NCBI GenBank assembly: GCA_016292745.1
Contig: JAEDFO010000083.1
Coordinates: forward strand, 1-6,536
DNA length: 6,536 bases
Source of the DNA: Muribaculaceae bacterium
GTDB lineage: Bacteria > Bacteroidota > Bacteroidia > Bacteroidales > Muribaculaceae
Reading direction: 5' to 3'
Position 1 is the stretch's first letter, and each line of letters starts with the position of its first letter. A program made the translations under genes and the position numbers. Positions 1-5,084 of the stretch are shown one piece after another. The notes under the pieces are model-generated. The model saw nothing but the letters and a program-made list of their open reading frames with translations. It did no database searches and was not told the DNA's origin.

Positions 1-20
1 CAAAAATGGCAAAGCCGCGA

Positions 21-34
21 GGCGCCATAGCGCC
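21..34. repeat. GC-rich perfect hairpin GGCGC-CATA-GCGCC
   Basis: Perfect 5-bp inverted repeat (21-25 with 30-34) around a 4-base CATA loop. It lies in non-coding sequence beyond the terminator of the trmD operon and resembles the small GC-rich hairpins at the opposite end of the window. I see no gene in 1-98. Its role is unknown; it may belong to a neighbouring unit cut by the window edge. Confidence 0.4.
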
Positions 35-84
35 AGCGGAGCGAAACAACAGATGGCAAAACATTTCACCCTAAGCAGCCCGCA

Positions 85-128
85 CACAAACAAAATTAAG
101 ATGGCCGACTCTCACGAGTCAGCCATCT
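85..128 (-). terminator. Intrinsic terminator of the trmD-divIC-membrane protein operon
   Basis: The minus-strand RNA folds into AGAUGGC, a U-G wobble, GACUC, a GUGA loop, GAGUC and GCCAUCU: 13 paired positions closed by a GNRA-type tetraloop (99-128). A U-rich run, UAAUUUUGUUUG, follows directly. The wobble is a C/A mismatch in plus-strand RNA, so the structure favours minus-strand transcripts. It lies about 60 bases after the last stop codon of the operon. Confidence 0.8.
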
Positions 129-142
129 CTCCCCCAATCACA

Positions 143-171
143 TTATACAATTATTGTTTTCAATTGTATAA
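143..171. repeat. AT-rich 10-bp perfect dyad after the last gene of the operon
   Basis: TTATACAATT at 143-152 is matched exactly in reverse complement by AATTGTATAA at 162-171, with a 9-base spacer. It starts 16 bases past the stop codon of the small membrane protein gene and sits upstream of the stronger terminator at 99-128. It could be a weak 3' stem protecting the mRNA end, or a protein-binding dyad. The sequence alone does not decide. Confidence 0.5.
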
Positions 172-187
172 GTGTTTTATCGTTTTG

Positions 188-577
188 TCAGGCCTTATTG
201 TTGCCTGATGCGTTCTTTCCAAGTTTTTTCTCTTCGTGCATTATCATGAACGTTGAGTACACCTGCAGCACAGCGCCTACGGTGAGGAATGCCAGCCAAT
301 CGCGTGCCGATGGCTGATAGAACATCAGTCCGGCGGCAACCACATAGCACATTGCCGACACTTTGCCCATACGATAGAGGCGTCGGATGCGCAGCGACTC
401 GCCTTTGTAGGTCTCGAAAATGCGGGCTACGAGGGCTCCGGCAGCGCCCACGGCAAACAGGTAGGGCGTATAGGGCCACTTCACCATCAGCAGCGGCAGT
501 GCGGCTGCCACCAGAATGGCCAAGAGCGATATGCTCAAGCAGTAGTCAATTATTTTCGGGTTGTTCTTAATATTCAT
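188..577 (-). CDS. Small four-helix membrane protein, function unknown
   Basis: A 129-residue protein with an ATG start that I cannot assign to a named family. It has four likely membrane segments at about residues 12-32, 36-53, 72-88 and 92-111. A strongly basic loop lies between helices 2 and 3 (around residues 58-71, with RIRRLYR). The tail is short and polar (HEEKKLGKNASGNNK). By the positive-inside rule the basic loop should face the cytoplasm. The gene begins 12 bases after the stop of the DivIC-like gene, so the two are almost certainly co-transcribed, and it is the last gene before the terminator at 99-128. My recollection is that similar small membrane proteins sit beside the septum-formation gene in Bacteroides. 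A link to the cell envelope or division is inferred from position only. Confidence 0.8.
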   Translation of the reverse strand: MNIKNNPKIIDYCLSISLLAILVAAALPLLMVKWPYTPYLFAVGAAGALVARIFETYKGESLRIRRLYRMGKVSAMCYVVAAGLMFYQPSARDWLAFLTVGAVLQVYSTFMIMHEEKKLGKNASGNNKA

Positions 578-589
578 GTTATCAACGTC

Positions 590-910
590 TTATGGAATAG
601 GAGTTATGAAAATGTCTTCTCCGGCGCGCTTCATCTCATACTGTTCGCGGGCTATTCGTTCAAGTTCCTCGCGGTTGGTATTGAGTTCGCGCGTCTTCTG
701 CATGAAATAGTTTGCCGAGTCAAGGTTGGCTTGTATTTCGGCCTTCAGGTCGGCAATGATTCTCTTGTTTTCGTAAATGGTGAAGATATTGTTTTGCTGA
801 ACAAACAAAATCATCACCGCGCCAACAATGATGATAATGAAGGGGATATTGAGCCACGCAGGTATGTGCAGGCGGCTCTTCAGCGATGGTTTGTCGTTCT
901 CTTCACTCAT
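590..910 (-). CDS. Septum formation initiator family protein (DivIC/FtsB-like)
   Basis: A 106-residue single-pass membrane protein with DivIC/FtsB architecture. It has a short cytoplasmic N-terminus with basic residues (LKSRLH), one hydrophobic helix at about 22-38, and a heptad-like coiled coil at about 44-85. The C-terminal segment REELERIAREQYEMKRAGED (80-99) matches the pattern seen in DivIC proteins, where LERIARE is followed by a Tyr-x-Met and a Gly-Glu before the end. Family members form a complex with FtsL and FtsQ/DivIB at the division site and help activate septal wall synthesis. The length is normal for the family. The gene lies 36 bases downstream of trmD and 12 bases upstream of a small membrane protein gene, and probably shares the trmD promoter. 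DivIC and FtsB cannot be told apart from this sequence, so no symbol is given. Confidence 0.88.
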   Translation of the reverse strand: MSEENDKPSLKSRLHIPAWLNIPFIIIIVGAVMILFVQQNNIFTIYENKRIIADLKAEIQANLDSANYFMQKTRELNTNREELERIAREQYEMKRAGEDIFITPIP

Positions 911-946
911 ATTTCCAACGTTCTCTATTTCAATTCATTCTATGCC

Positions 947-1636
947 CTATTTCAGCAGGTCGGGCCTCAGACGACGGGTGCGTTCAACGGCCATGTCGTA
1001 GCGCCATTCGTCAATTTTTGCCTGATGCCCCGACAGTAGTATGTCGGGCACGCGCCAGCCCTTGTAGTCGGCCGGACGAGTGTATACCGGTGGTGCCAGC
1101 AGGTTGTCCTGAAACGAGTCGGACAATGCCGACTGCTCATCGCCGATGGCTCCTGGCAACAGTCGCACTATGGCATCGGCCACAATGGCTGCCGGCAGTT
1201 CGCCGCCGGTGAGCACATAGTCGCCGATGGTGATTTCGCGAGTCACCAGGTGCTCGCGGATGCGATAGTCGATACCCTTGTAGTGTCCGCAGAGTATTAT
1301 CAGGTTATGGCAAAGCGACAAGGCGTTTGCGGTGGCCTGTGTGAACTGCTCGCCGTCGGGGGTCATGAATATCACCTCATCATACTGGCGCTGGGCCTTC
1401 AGCGCCTCTATAGCGCGGTCAACCGGTTCTATCTGCATCACCATCCCTGCTTCACCTCCAAAGGGGTAATCATCGGTCTTCCGATGTGGGCGCAGCGAAT
1501 AGTCGTGCAGATTATGTACCACAATTTCTGCCAAACCTTTGTCCTGGGCTCGTTTTACTATCGAATACCCCAATGGCGACTCGAGGATTTCGGGCATCAC
1601 AGTGAGTATATCGATTCGTAATTTGGTGTCTGACAT
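947..1636 (-). CDS. trmD: tRNA (guanine-N1)-methyltransferase TrmD
   Basis: TrmD transfers a methyl group from S-adenosylmethionine to N1 of G37, next to the anticodon of tRNAs reading CUN, CCN and CGG codons, which prevents +1 frameshifting. The 229-residue protein is of usual length and shows the SPOUT trefoil-knot signatures. These are PFGGEAGMVMQIEP (58-71), LCGHYKGIDYRI (115-126) and GDYVLTGGELPA (138-149) for cofactor binding. VRLLPG includes R158 and DSFQDNLL includes D177; these correspond to the catalytic Arg and Asp known from the Haemophilus enzyme. YTRPADYKGWRVPDILLSG starts the tRNA-binding C-terminal domain. The ATG start lies about 26 bases downstream of a near-consensus Bacteroidota -7 element (1662-1669). 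The gene leads an operon with the DivIC-like and four-helix membrane protein genes. Nothing looks truncated. Confidence 0.97.
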   Translation of the reverse strand: MSDTKLRIDILTVMPEILESPLGYSIVKRAQDKGLAEIVVHNLHDYSLRPHRKTDDYPFGGEAGMVMQIEPVDRAIEALKAQRQYDEVIFMTPDGEQFTQATANALSLCHNLIILCGHYKGIDYRIREHLVTREITIGDYVLTGGELPAAIVADAIVRLLPGAIGDEQSALSDSFQDNLLAPPVYTRPADYKGWRVPDILLSGHQAKIDEWRYDMAVERTRRLRPDLLK

Positions 1637-1641
1637 AAATC

Positions 1642-1700
1642 AAGCAATAATTGGGACTATGCAAATATAGCACGAATAGTTATAGAAACAAAGCAATAAT
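1642..1700. repeat. 10-base direct repeat flanking the trmD promoter
   Basis: AAGCAATAAT occurs at 1642-1651 and again at 1691-1700 on the plus strand (ATTATTGCTT in the direction of trmD transcription). The upstream copy overlaps the -33 element and the downstream copy ends just before the trmD start codon, so the pair brackets the promoter. It may be a pair of operator half-sites or a chance duplication in AT-rich DNA. Confidence 0.4.
1662..1692 (-). promoter_or_regulatory. Bacteroidota-type promoter for trmD
   Basis: On the minus strand, TTTG (1692-1689) is followed after exactly 19 bases by TATATTTG (1669-1662). This fits the known Bacteroides primary-sigma consensus of TTTG, 19-21 bases, then TAnnTTTG, with no mismatch. 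Transcription would start around 1655, leaving a leader of about 20 bases before the trmD ATG. The site lies in the 111-base gap after rnc, so trmD probably has its own promoter even if some transcripts read through from rnc. I see no convincing terminator between rnc and this site. Confidence 0.75.
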
Positions 1701-1747
1701 CGCAATATTTTTGGCGTCGCTGCAACGCTATGCCACCTATCTGGCGG

Positions 1748-3172
1748 CTATGCCTGCGCTGTAGGCTGATAGTCGGAAATTTCGCTGGCGGACGGCTCGT
1801 TGTGCAATTCTGGCTGGCTATCAGCAGTTTCGGCTGTCGATGCTGCCTTGGGCTTGCGGCGGCGTGGACGGCCGCGACGCTTGGGCTTCGCTGCCGGCTC
1901 AGCACCTTCGGCGTCAGCCATCGCTTCTTCACCATCTTCCTGCACTTCGGCCTCGCCTTCTGCAGCTTCGGCGGGTGCTTCAGCGGTCTCAGCAGGCATC
2001 TCAGCCTCTGGCGATGCGGCATAATCTGCTGCCACATCTTCAGCGGCAACCAATGCTGGTTCCGAAGCCTCTACATACGTTGCCACCACGGGCGTCTCGG
2101 CTCCTGCCGTTTCGGCCGGCACGGGGTCAGCACCTTCGGCTTCGGCTATCTGTGCCACCGCCTCCTCCACCTCGGCTGCCGCTACTGCGGCTGCGGCGTC
2201 GGCAGGCTGTGCCTTGGGCTTGCGTTTGCGGCGGCGCTTGGCCTTGGGCTGCTCGGCTGGGGTATCGGCGGCTGCCTCGGTTGCCGATGCCTGTTCCTCA
2301 GGCGTTTCCACCTTTTTTGCCTCTTTTGGCTGCTTTTGGGCTTTTGGCTGCGCCTTGGCGGGCTTTTCTGTTGGCTTCTGCTCGTTGGCATTCTCCTTGT
2401 TTGCCGAATCGGCACGGGCGGCATCAAGAATCATGGCTCGCATCTTGCGGTCGCTCTTTATGATGCGCATGGCCTCTTTGGCGGCATTCTGGTGAGCCTC
2501 TTTCTTGGTGTAGCCTTTGCCGGTGGCTATCTGGATGCCCGACACGGCAACCGATGCAATAAACACCGGACTTCCGTCGGCATCAACACGGGTGTCGACA
2601 ACCGAGAATTCGTAGTCGATGTGTTGCTTCTGCGACCACTCTATGAGGGTCGACTTGAAGTTGGCGTTGTCTTTGGCAAACTGGTCGAGCTCGCGGTCTA
2701 TTACCTTGGTGAGAATAAACCGCTCGGCATATTTGTAGCCGCGGTCAAGGTAGATGGCACCGATGAGGGCTTCCACTGCATTGCCGTAGATGTAATTGTT
2801 GTGGGTATGCGAATGGCGCGCCTGGCGTATGTATTTGTCGATGCCGAAGCTCAGGCCCAGCTGGTTAAGGTGTTCTCGCTTTATGATTTTGGCGCGTGTG
2901 TCGGTCAGAAAACCTTCGTTGCGCTCGGGAAAACGGCGGAACAGCAAATTGCTCACCACACTGGTCAATACGGCATCGCCCAGATACTCAAGGCGCTCAT
3001 TGTCAATGTGCTTCCCATTTCGGTCAACGGCCTGCGCCGAGCTGTGAATAAGCGCCTCGTTGTAGTAACGCAGATTCCGCGGGTAGAAGCCGATGATATT
3101 ACGGAAAAACACATAAAGCTCCCTCTCATGCGAGAAAGGGAGCTTTATGATATGGATTAAATCGGAAATCAA
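1748..3172 (-). CDS. rnc: Ribonuclease III with long low-complexity C-terminal tail
   Basis: RNase III cleaves double-stranded RNA in rRNA and mRNA processing. Using the TTG start at 3172, the protein has 474 residues, about twice the usual ~225-250. The endonuclease signature NERLEYLGDAV at 58-68 supplies E59, E62 and D66. The second acidic patch reads YGNAVEALIGAIYLD, so N131 replaces the usual Asp (E. coli D114) while E134 is kept. The dsRNA-binding domain spans about 168-239. The tail (240-474) is Ala/Glu/Pro-rich with basic clusters KAKRRRKRKPK (310-320) and KPKRRGRPRRRKPK (429-442). There is no in-frame ATG before the dsRNA-binding domain. TTG-3172 is chosen because it starts 8 bases after the fabF stop and the resulting N-terminus resembles Bacteroides RNase III as I recall it. 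TTG-3214 (overlapping fabF) and GTG-3112 are alternatives. A strong hairpin lies within the first codons. Confidence 0.9.
   Translation of the reverse strand: MISDLIHIIKLPFSHERELYVFFRNIIGFYPRNLRYYNEALIHSSAQAVDRNGKHIDNERLEYLGDAVLTSVVSNLLFRRFPERNEGFLTDTRAKIIKREHLNQLGLSFGIDKYIRQARHSHTHNNYIYGNAVEALIGAIYLDRGYKYAERFILTKVIDRELDQFAKDNANFKSTLIEWSQKQHIDYEFSVVDTRVDADGSPVFIASVAVSGIQIATGKGYTKKEAHQNAAKEAMRIIKSDRKMRAMILDAARADSANKENANEQKPTEKPAKAQPKAQKQPKEAKKVETPEEQASATEAAADTPAEQPKAKRRRKRKPKAQPADAAAAVAAAEVEEAVAQIAEAEGADPVPAETAGAETPVVATYVEASEPALVAAEDVAADYAASPEAEMPAETAEAPAEAAEGEAEVQEDGEEAMADAEGAEPAAKPKRRGRPRRRKPKAASTAETADSQPELHNEPSASEISDYQPTAQA
1847..1888 (-). other. AT-hook-like basic cluster encoded in the RNase III tail
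   Basis: This segment encodes KPKRRGRPRRRKPK, residues 429-442 of the TTG-start protein. An Arg-Gly-Arg-Pro core with basic flanks is the hallmark of AT-hook DNA-binding motifs and also occurs in bacterial RNA-binding tails. The neighbouring tail is strongly acidic (EAEVQEDGEE). A second basic cluster without the Gly-Arg-Pro core, KAKRRRKRKPK, is encoded at 2213-2245. Binding of DNA, RNA or ribosomes is possible, but none is shown by sequence. Confidence 0.5.
3112..3149 (-). promoter_or_regulatory. Strong hairpin inside the 5' end of rnc
   Basis: CATAAAGCTCCCT at 3112-3124 is the exact reverse complement of 3137-3149 (13 bp). Inside it, CTC (3125-3127) pairs with GAG (3132-3134) around an ATGC loop, leaving a 2-base bulge. 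The minus-strand RNA would form a 16-bp stem starting about 23 bases after the TTG start codon. U-rich sequence (UGUGUUUUU) follows at once, so it might also attenuate transcription between fabF and rnc. E. coli RNase III is known to cleave a stem in its own leader; an analogous self-control here is inference. Confidence 0.7.
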
Positions 3173-3180
3173 AACGAAAA

Positions 3181-4449
3181 TTATTCGCCAACGTACTTCT
3201 TCACGATTACGCAAGCGTTGTGGCCACCGAAACCGAACGTGTTCGACAGTGCAGCGTTTACGGTGCGCTGCTGAGGCTTGTCGAAGGTGAAGTTCAAGTT
3301 ATAGTCGATGTTCTCGTCGCGGTCTTCCGGGTCGTGGTTGATGGTCGGGGGCACGATGTCGTGCAGAACCGACTTCACGCAGAAGAGGGCTTCGAGGGCG
3401 CCTGTGGCTCCGAGAAGGTGTCCAGTCATCGATTTGGTTGAGCTGATGTTTAGCTTGTAGGCATCAGCGCCAAACACTTCGAGGATGGCTGCAACTTCCG
3501 AAACGTCGCCTACGGGTGTTGAAGTGCCGTGAACATTGATATAATCGATTTCTGATGGGTTCATGCCTGCATCGCGCAATGCATTCTGCATCACAAGCTT
3601 AGCGCCAAGTCCTTCGGGGTGCGACGCTGTGATGTGATATGCATCGGCCGACATTCCGCCACCTACTACTTCGGCATAAATTTTTGCTCCACGAGCTTTT
3701 GCATGCTCCAGTTCTTCGAGAATCAGACATGCCGAACCCTCGCCCATCACGAAGCCGTCGCGCGAGCCGCTGAACGGACGCGATGCGGTCTCGGGGCTGT
3801 CGTTGCGGGTCGACAATGCGTGCATGGCGTTGAATCCGCCAACACCAGCCGGATAGATGGCTGCTTCGGCTCCTCCGGTTACGATTGCATCGGCCATGCC
3901 GAGGCGTACGTAGTTGAAGGCGTCGATTAGTGCATTCGTCGACGAAGCGCAGGCCGATACGACTCCGAAGTTCGGGCCGTAGAAATGATGGTTAATCGAG
4001 ATGTGGCCGGCTGCTATGTCTGCAATCATCTTTGGGATGAAGAAGGGGTTGTATTTGGGGCCCATTTCTGCGCCATGCAATGCATAGTTACCCGCTTCTT
4101 CCTCGAAAGTATGCAATCCTCCGATACCGGCAGCGAAGATTACGCCTACTCGCGTATGGTCGATTGCTTCATTATCCAATTGAGCATCTTCTATTGCCTG
4201 ATTGGCTGCCACAAGGGCATACTGACAATAGAGGTCGTATTTACGGGCTTCCTTGCGGTCGAAATAATCGTTCGGATTGAAGTCCTTAACCTCACATGCA
4301 AATTGGGTCTTGAACTTGGAGGCATCGAAATGAGTAATCGGTCCCGCGCCACTCACGCCCTTCAGGGCGTTAGCCCACGTCGACTCTACATCATGGCCGA
4401 GTGGGGTGAGCGCTCCGAGCCCAGTTACTACAACTCTTTTTAATTCCAT
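3181..4449 (-). CDS. fabF: 3-oxoacyl-[acyl-carrier-protein] synthase II (FabF)
   Basis: FabF condenses malonyl-ACP with a growing acyl-ACP, releasing CO2 and extending the chain by two carbons in type II fatty acid synthesis. The 422-residue length is normal. The condensing-enzyme triad is intact: C167 in SACASS, H308 in HGTSTP and H344 in MTGHLLGA, with the conserved K339 in STKS. The thiolase fold is evident from the N-terminal VVVTGLGALTPLG and the C-terminal glycine-rich NTFGFGGHNA loop, which carries the gatekeeper Phe. The C-H-H triad, rather than C-H-N, separates it from FabH. The gene starts with ATG 36 bases after the stop of acpP, its protein substrate carrier, and ends 8 bases before the proposed rnc start, so the three genes are probably one transcript. 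FabB-type activity cannot be excluded, but the context and length favour FabF. Confidence 0.97.
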   Translation of the reverse strand: MELKRVVVTGLGALTPLGHDVESTWANALKGVSGAGPITHFDASKFKTQFACEVKDFNPNDYFDRKEARKYDLYCQYALVAANQAIEDAQLDNEAIDHTRVGVIFAAGIGGLHTFEEEAGNYALHGAEMGPKYNPFFIPKMIADIAAGHISINHHFYGPNFGVVSACASSTNALIDAFNYVRLGMADAIVTGGAEAAIYPAGVGGFNAMHALSTRNDSPETASRPFSGSRDGFVMGEGSACLILEELEHAKARGAKIYAEVVGGGMSADAYHITASHPEGLGAKLVMQNALRDAGMNPSEIDYINVHGTSTPVGDVSEVAAILEVFGADAYKLNISSTKSMTGHLLGATGALEALFCVKSVLHDIVPPTINHDPEDRDENIDYNLNFTFDKPQQRTVNAALSNTFGFGGHNACVIVKKYVGE

Positions 4450-4485
4450 TTATTAGAGAATGTAATGTCGTGGTATGAAAAATAA

Positions 4486-4722
4486 TTATTTCTGAGCTTC
4501 TTCGATGTATGCGATAGCGTCGCCTACAGTCTGGATGGTCTCAGCCTTTTCGTCTGGAATCTGAATACCGAATTCCTTCTCGAATTCCATGATGAGCTCT
4601 ACTGTATCGAGTGAATCAGCACCGAGGTCCTGGGTAAATGTAGCTTCTGGGGTAACTTCTGATTCGCTTACTCCGAGTTTGTCAACGATAATAGCTTTTA
4701 CTCTTTCTGTAACTTCAGACAT
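4486..4722 (-). CDS. acpP: Acyl carrier protein
   Basis: A 78-residue acidic four-helix protein that carries acyl intermediates on a 4'-phosphopantetheine arm during fatty acid synthesis. The attachment site is S37 in the DSL motif of LGADSLDTVEL (33-43), the standard recognition sequence for holo-ACP synthase. Helix 2, which partner enzymes dock on, follows (DSLDTVELIMEFEKEFG). The N-terminal VTERVKAIIVDKLGV and C-terminal VGDAIAYIEEAQ are typical of primary-metabolism ACPs. The ATG start gives the expected length. It is the first gene of the acpP-fabF-rnc group and is preceded by a 362-base gene-free region with a probable promoter. This fits a gene that needs its own high expression. Confidence 0.98.
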   Translation of the reverse strand: MSEVTERVKAIIVDKLGVSESEVTPEATFTQDLGADSLDTVELIMEFEKEFGIQIPDEKAETIQTVGDAIAYIEEAQK

Positions 4723-4785
4723 AATTGTAAAAATTTTAGTTAGTTATAAAAATATTTTCGAATAATCAGTTTTTGAAATTCTTGG

Positions 4786-4816
4786 CAAAGTAAATAATAA
4801 TTCTTTGAATATAAAA
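4786..4816 (-). promoter_or_regulatory. Probable Bacteroidota-type promoter for acpP-fabF-rnc
   Basis: On the minus strand, TTTT (4816-4813) lies 19 bases before TTACTTTG (4793-4786). Compared with TTTG and TAnnTTTG this is one mismatch in each element, at the preferred spacing. It would start transcription near 4779 and give an A/U-rich leader of roughly 57 bases. It is the best match I find between the upstream gene and acpP. Confidence 0.45.
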
Positions 4817-4845
4817 GGATTCTGCGTTATTAATTGTAATTGACG

Positions 4846-4868
4846 GCACATTTTGTACCCAAATGTGC
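4846..4868. promoter_or_regulatory. 8-bp perfect dyad upstream of the acpP promoter
   Basis: GCACATTT at 4846-4853 is mirrored exactly by AAATGTGC at 4861-4868, with a 7-base spacer. It lies about 30 bases upstream of the proposed -33 element of acpP. No U-tract follows on either strand, so it does not look like an intrinsic terminator. An operator for a dimeric regulator of fatty acid synthesis is a reasonable guess, but no regulator family can be named. Confidence 0.4.
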
Positions 4869-4880
4869 ATTTTAAGCCCC

Positions 4881-4907
4881 AAAATAACGCTTTTTTTCCG
4901 TTATTTT
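4881..4907. repeat. 9-bp AT-rich hairpin with T-tract, possible terminator
   Basis: AAAATAACG at 4881-4889 pairs perfectly with CGTTATTTT at 4899-4907 around a 9-base loop. On the plus strand the second arm runs into a T-tract (to 4911). On the minus strand the first arm is preceded by an A-run and the second ends in TTTT before GGGGC. It could terminate the sigma/membrane-protein transcript before acpP, but the stem is weak and the T-tract fits better on the plus strand, where no gene is seen. Confidence 0.35.
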
Positions 4908-5084
4908 TTTTCATCGGTATGGCTCATCGGCTCGTTTTATCATCCGGCAGGTCCTCTGGAAGCACCCGATTTTTAATGTAAAGCCCGCCACGCCTCACGG
5001 CTCAGCAGGCCGAGCGTATTTATTAAGTTAGCCAATTACTGTTATTTTTCTTTATTCAACTGACATTTCGGCCCAATTCAAGGC
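4908..5084. other. Non-coding spacer between the membrane protein gene and the acpP region
   Basis: I see no credible gene, RNA gene or strong terminator here. A short direct repeat TCATCGG occurs at 4911-4917 and 4924-4930. The GC-rich part around 4981-5016 offers only 4-bp stems. With 4723-4907 it makes up the 362-base gap ahead of acpP. Confidence 0.5.

Noticed and set aside
3112..3149. Hairpin as a simple terminator of fabF with rnc starting after it at GTG-3112
   Set aside because: Not excluded, but the sequence encoded through the stem (LPFSHERELY and upstream) resembles the Bacteroides RNase III N-terminus as I recall it, so translation most likely begins before the stem.
1730..3160. 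Long plus-strand open frame of 476 codons opposite rnc
   Set aside because: It is the mirror of the rnc gene. Its translation is Cys/Leu/Gly/Arg-rich low-complexity sequence with no recognisable domain, whereas the minus strand encodes clear RNase III signatures. The length follows from the biased Ala/Glu/Pro codons of the tail.
1748..3172. rnc as a pseudogene because of the Asp-to-Asn change and lack of an ATG
   Set aside because: The frame is intact, all other catalytic residues and the dsRNA-binding domain are preserved, and the Asn seems to be a lineage trait.
3985..4443. Plus-strand open frame opposite fabF, with other smaller ones on both strands
   Set aside because: They are shadows of fabF, trmD, rnc and the 188-577 gene in other frames, with no family resemblance.
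4911..4930. Direct repeat TCATCGG at 13-base spacing
   Set aside because: Seven bases are too few to set apart from chance, and no other element supports it.
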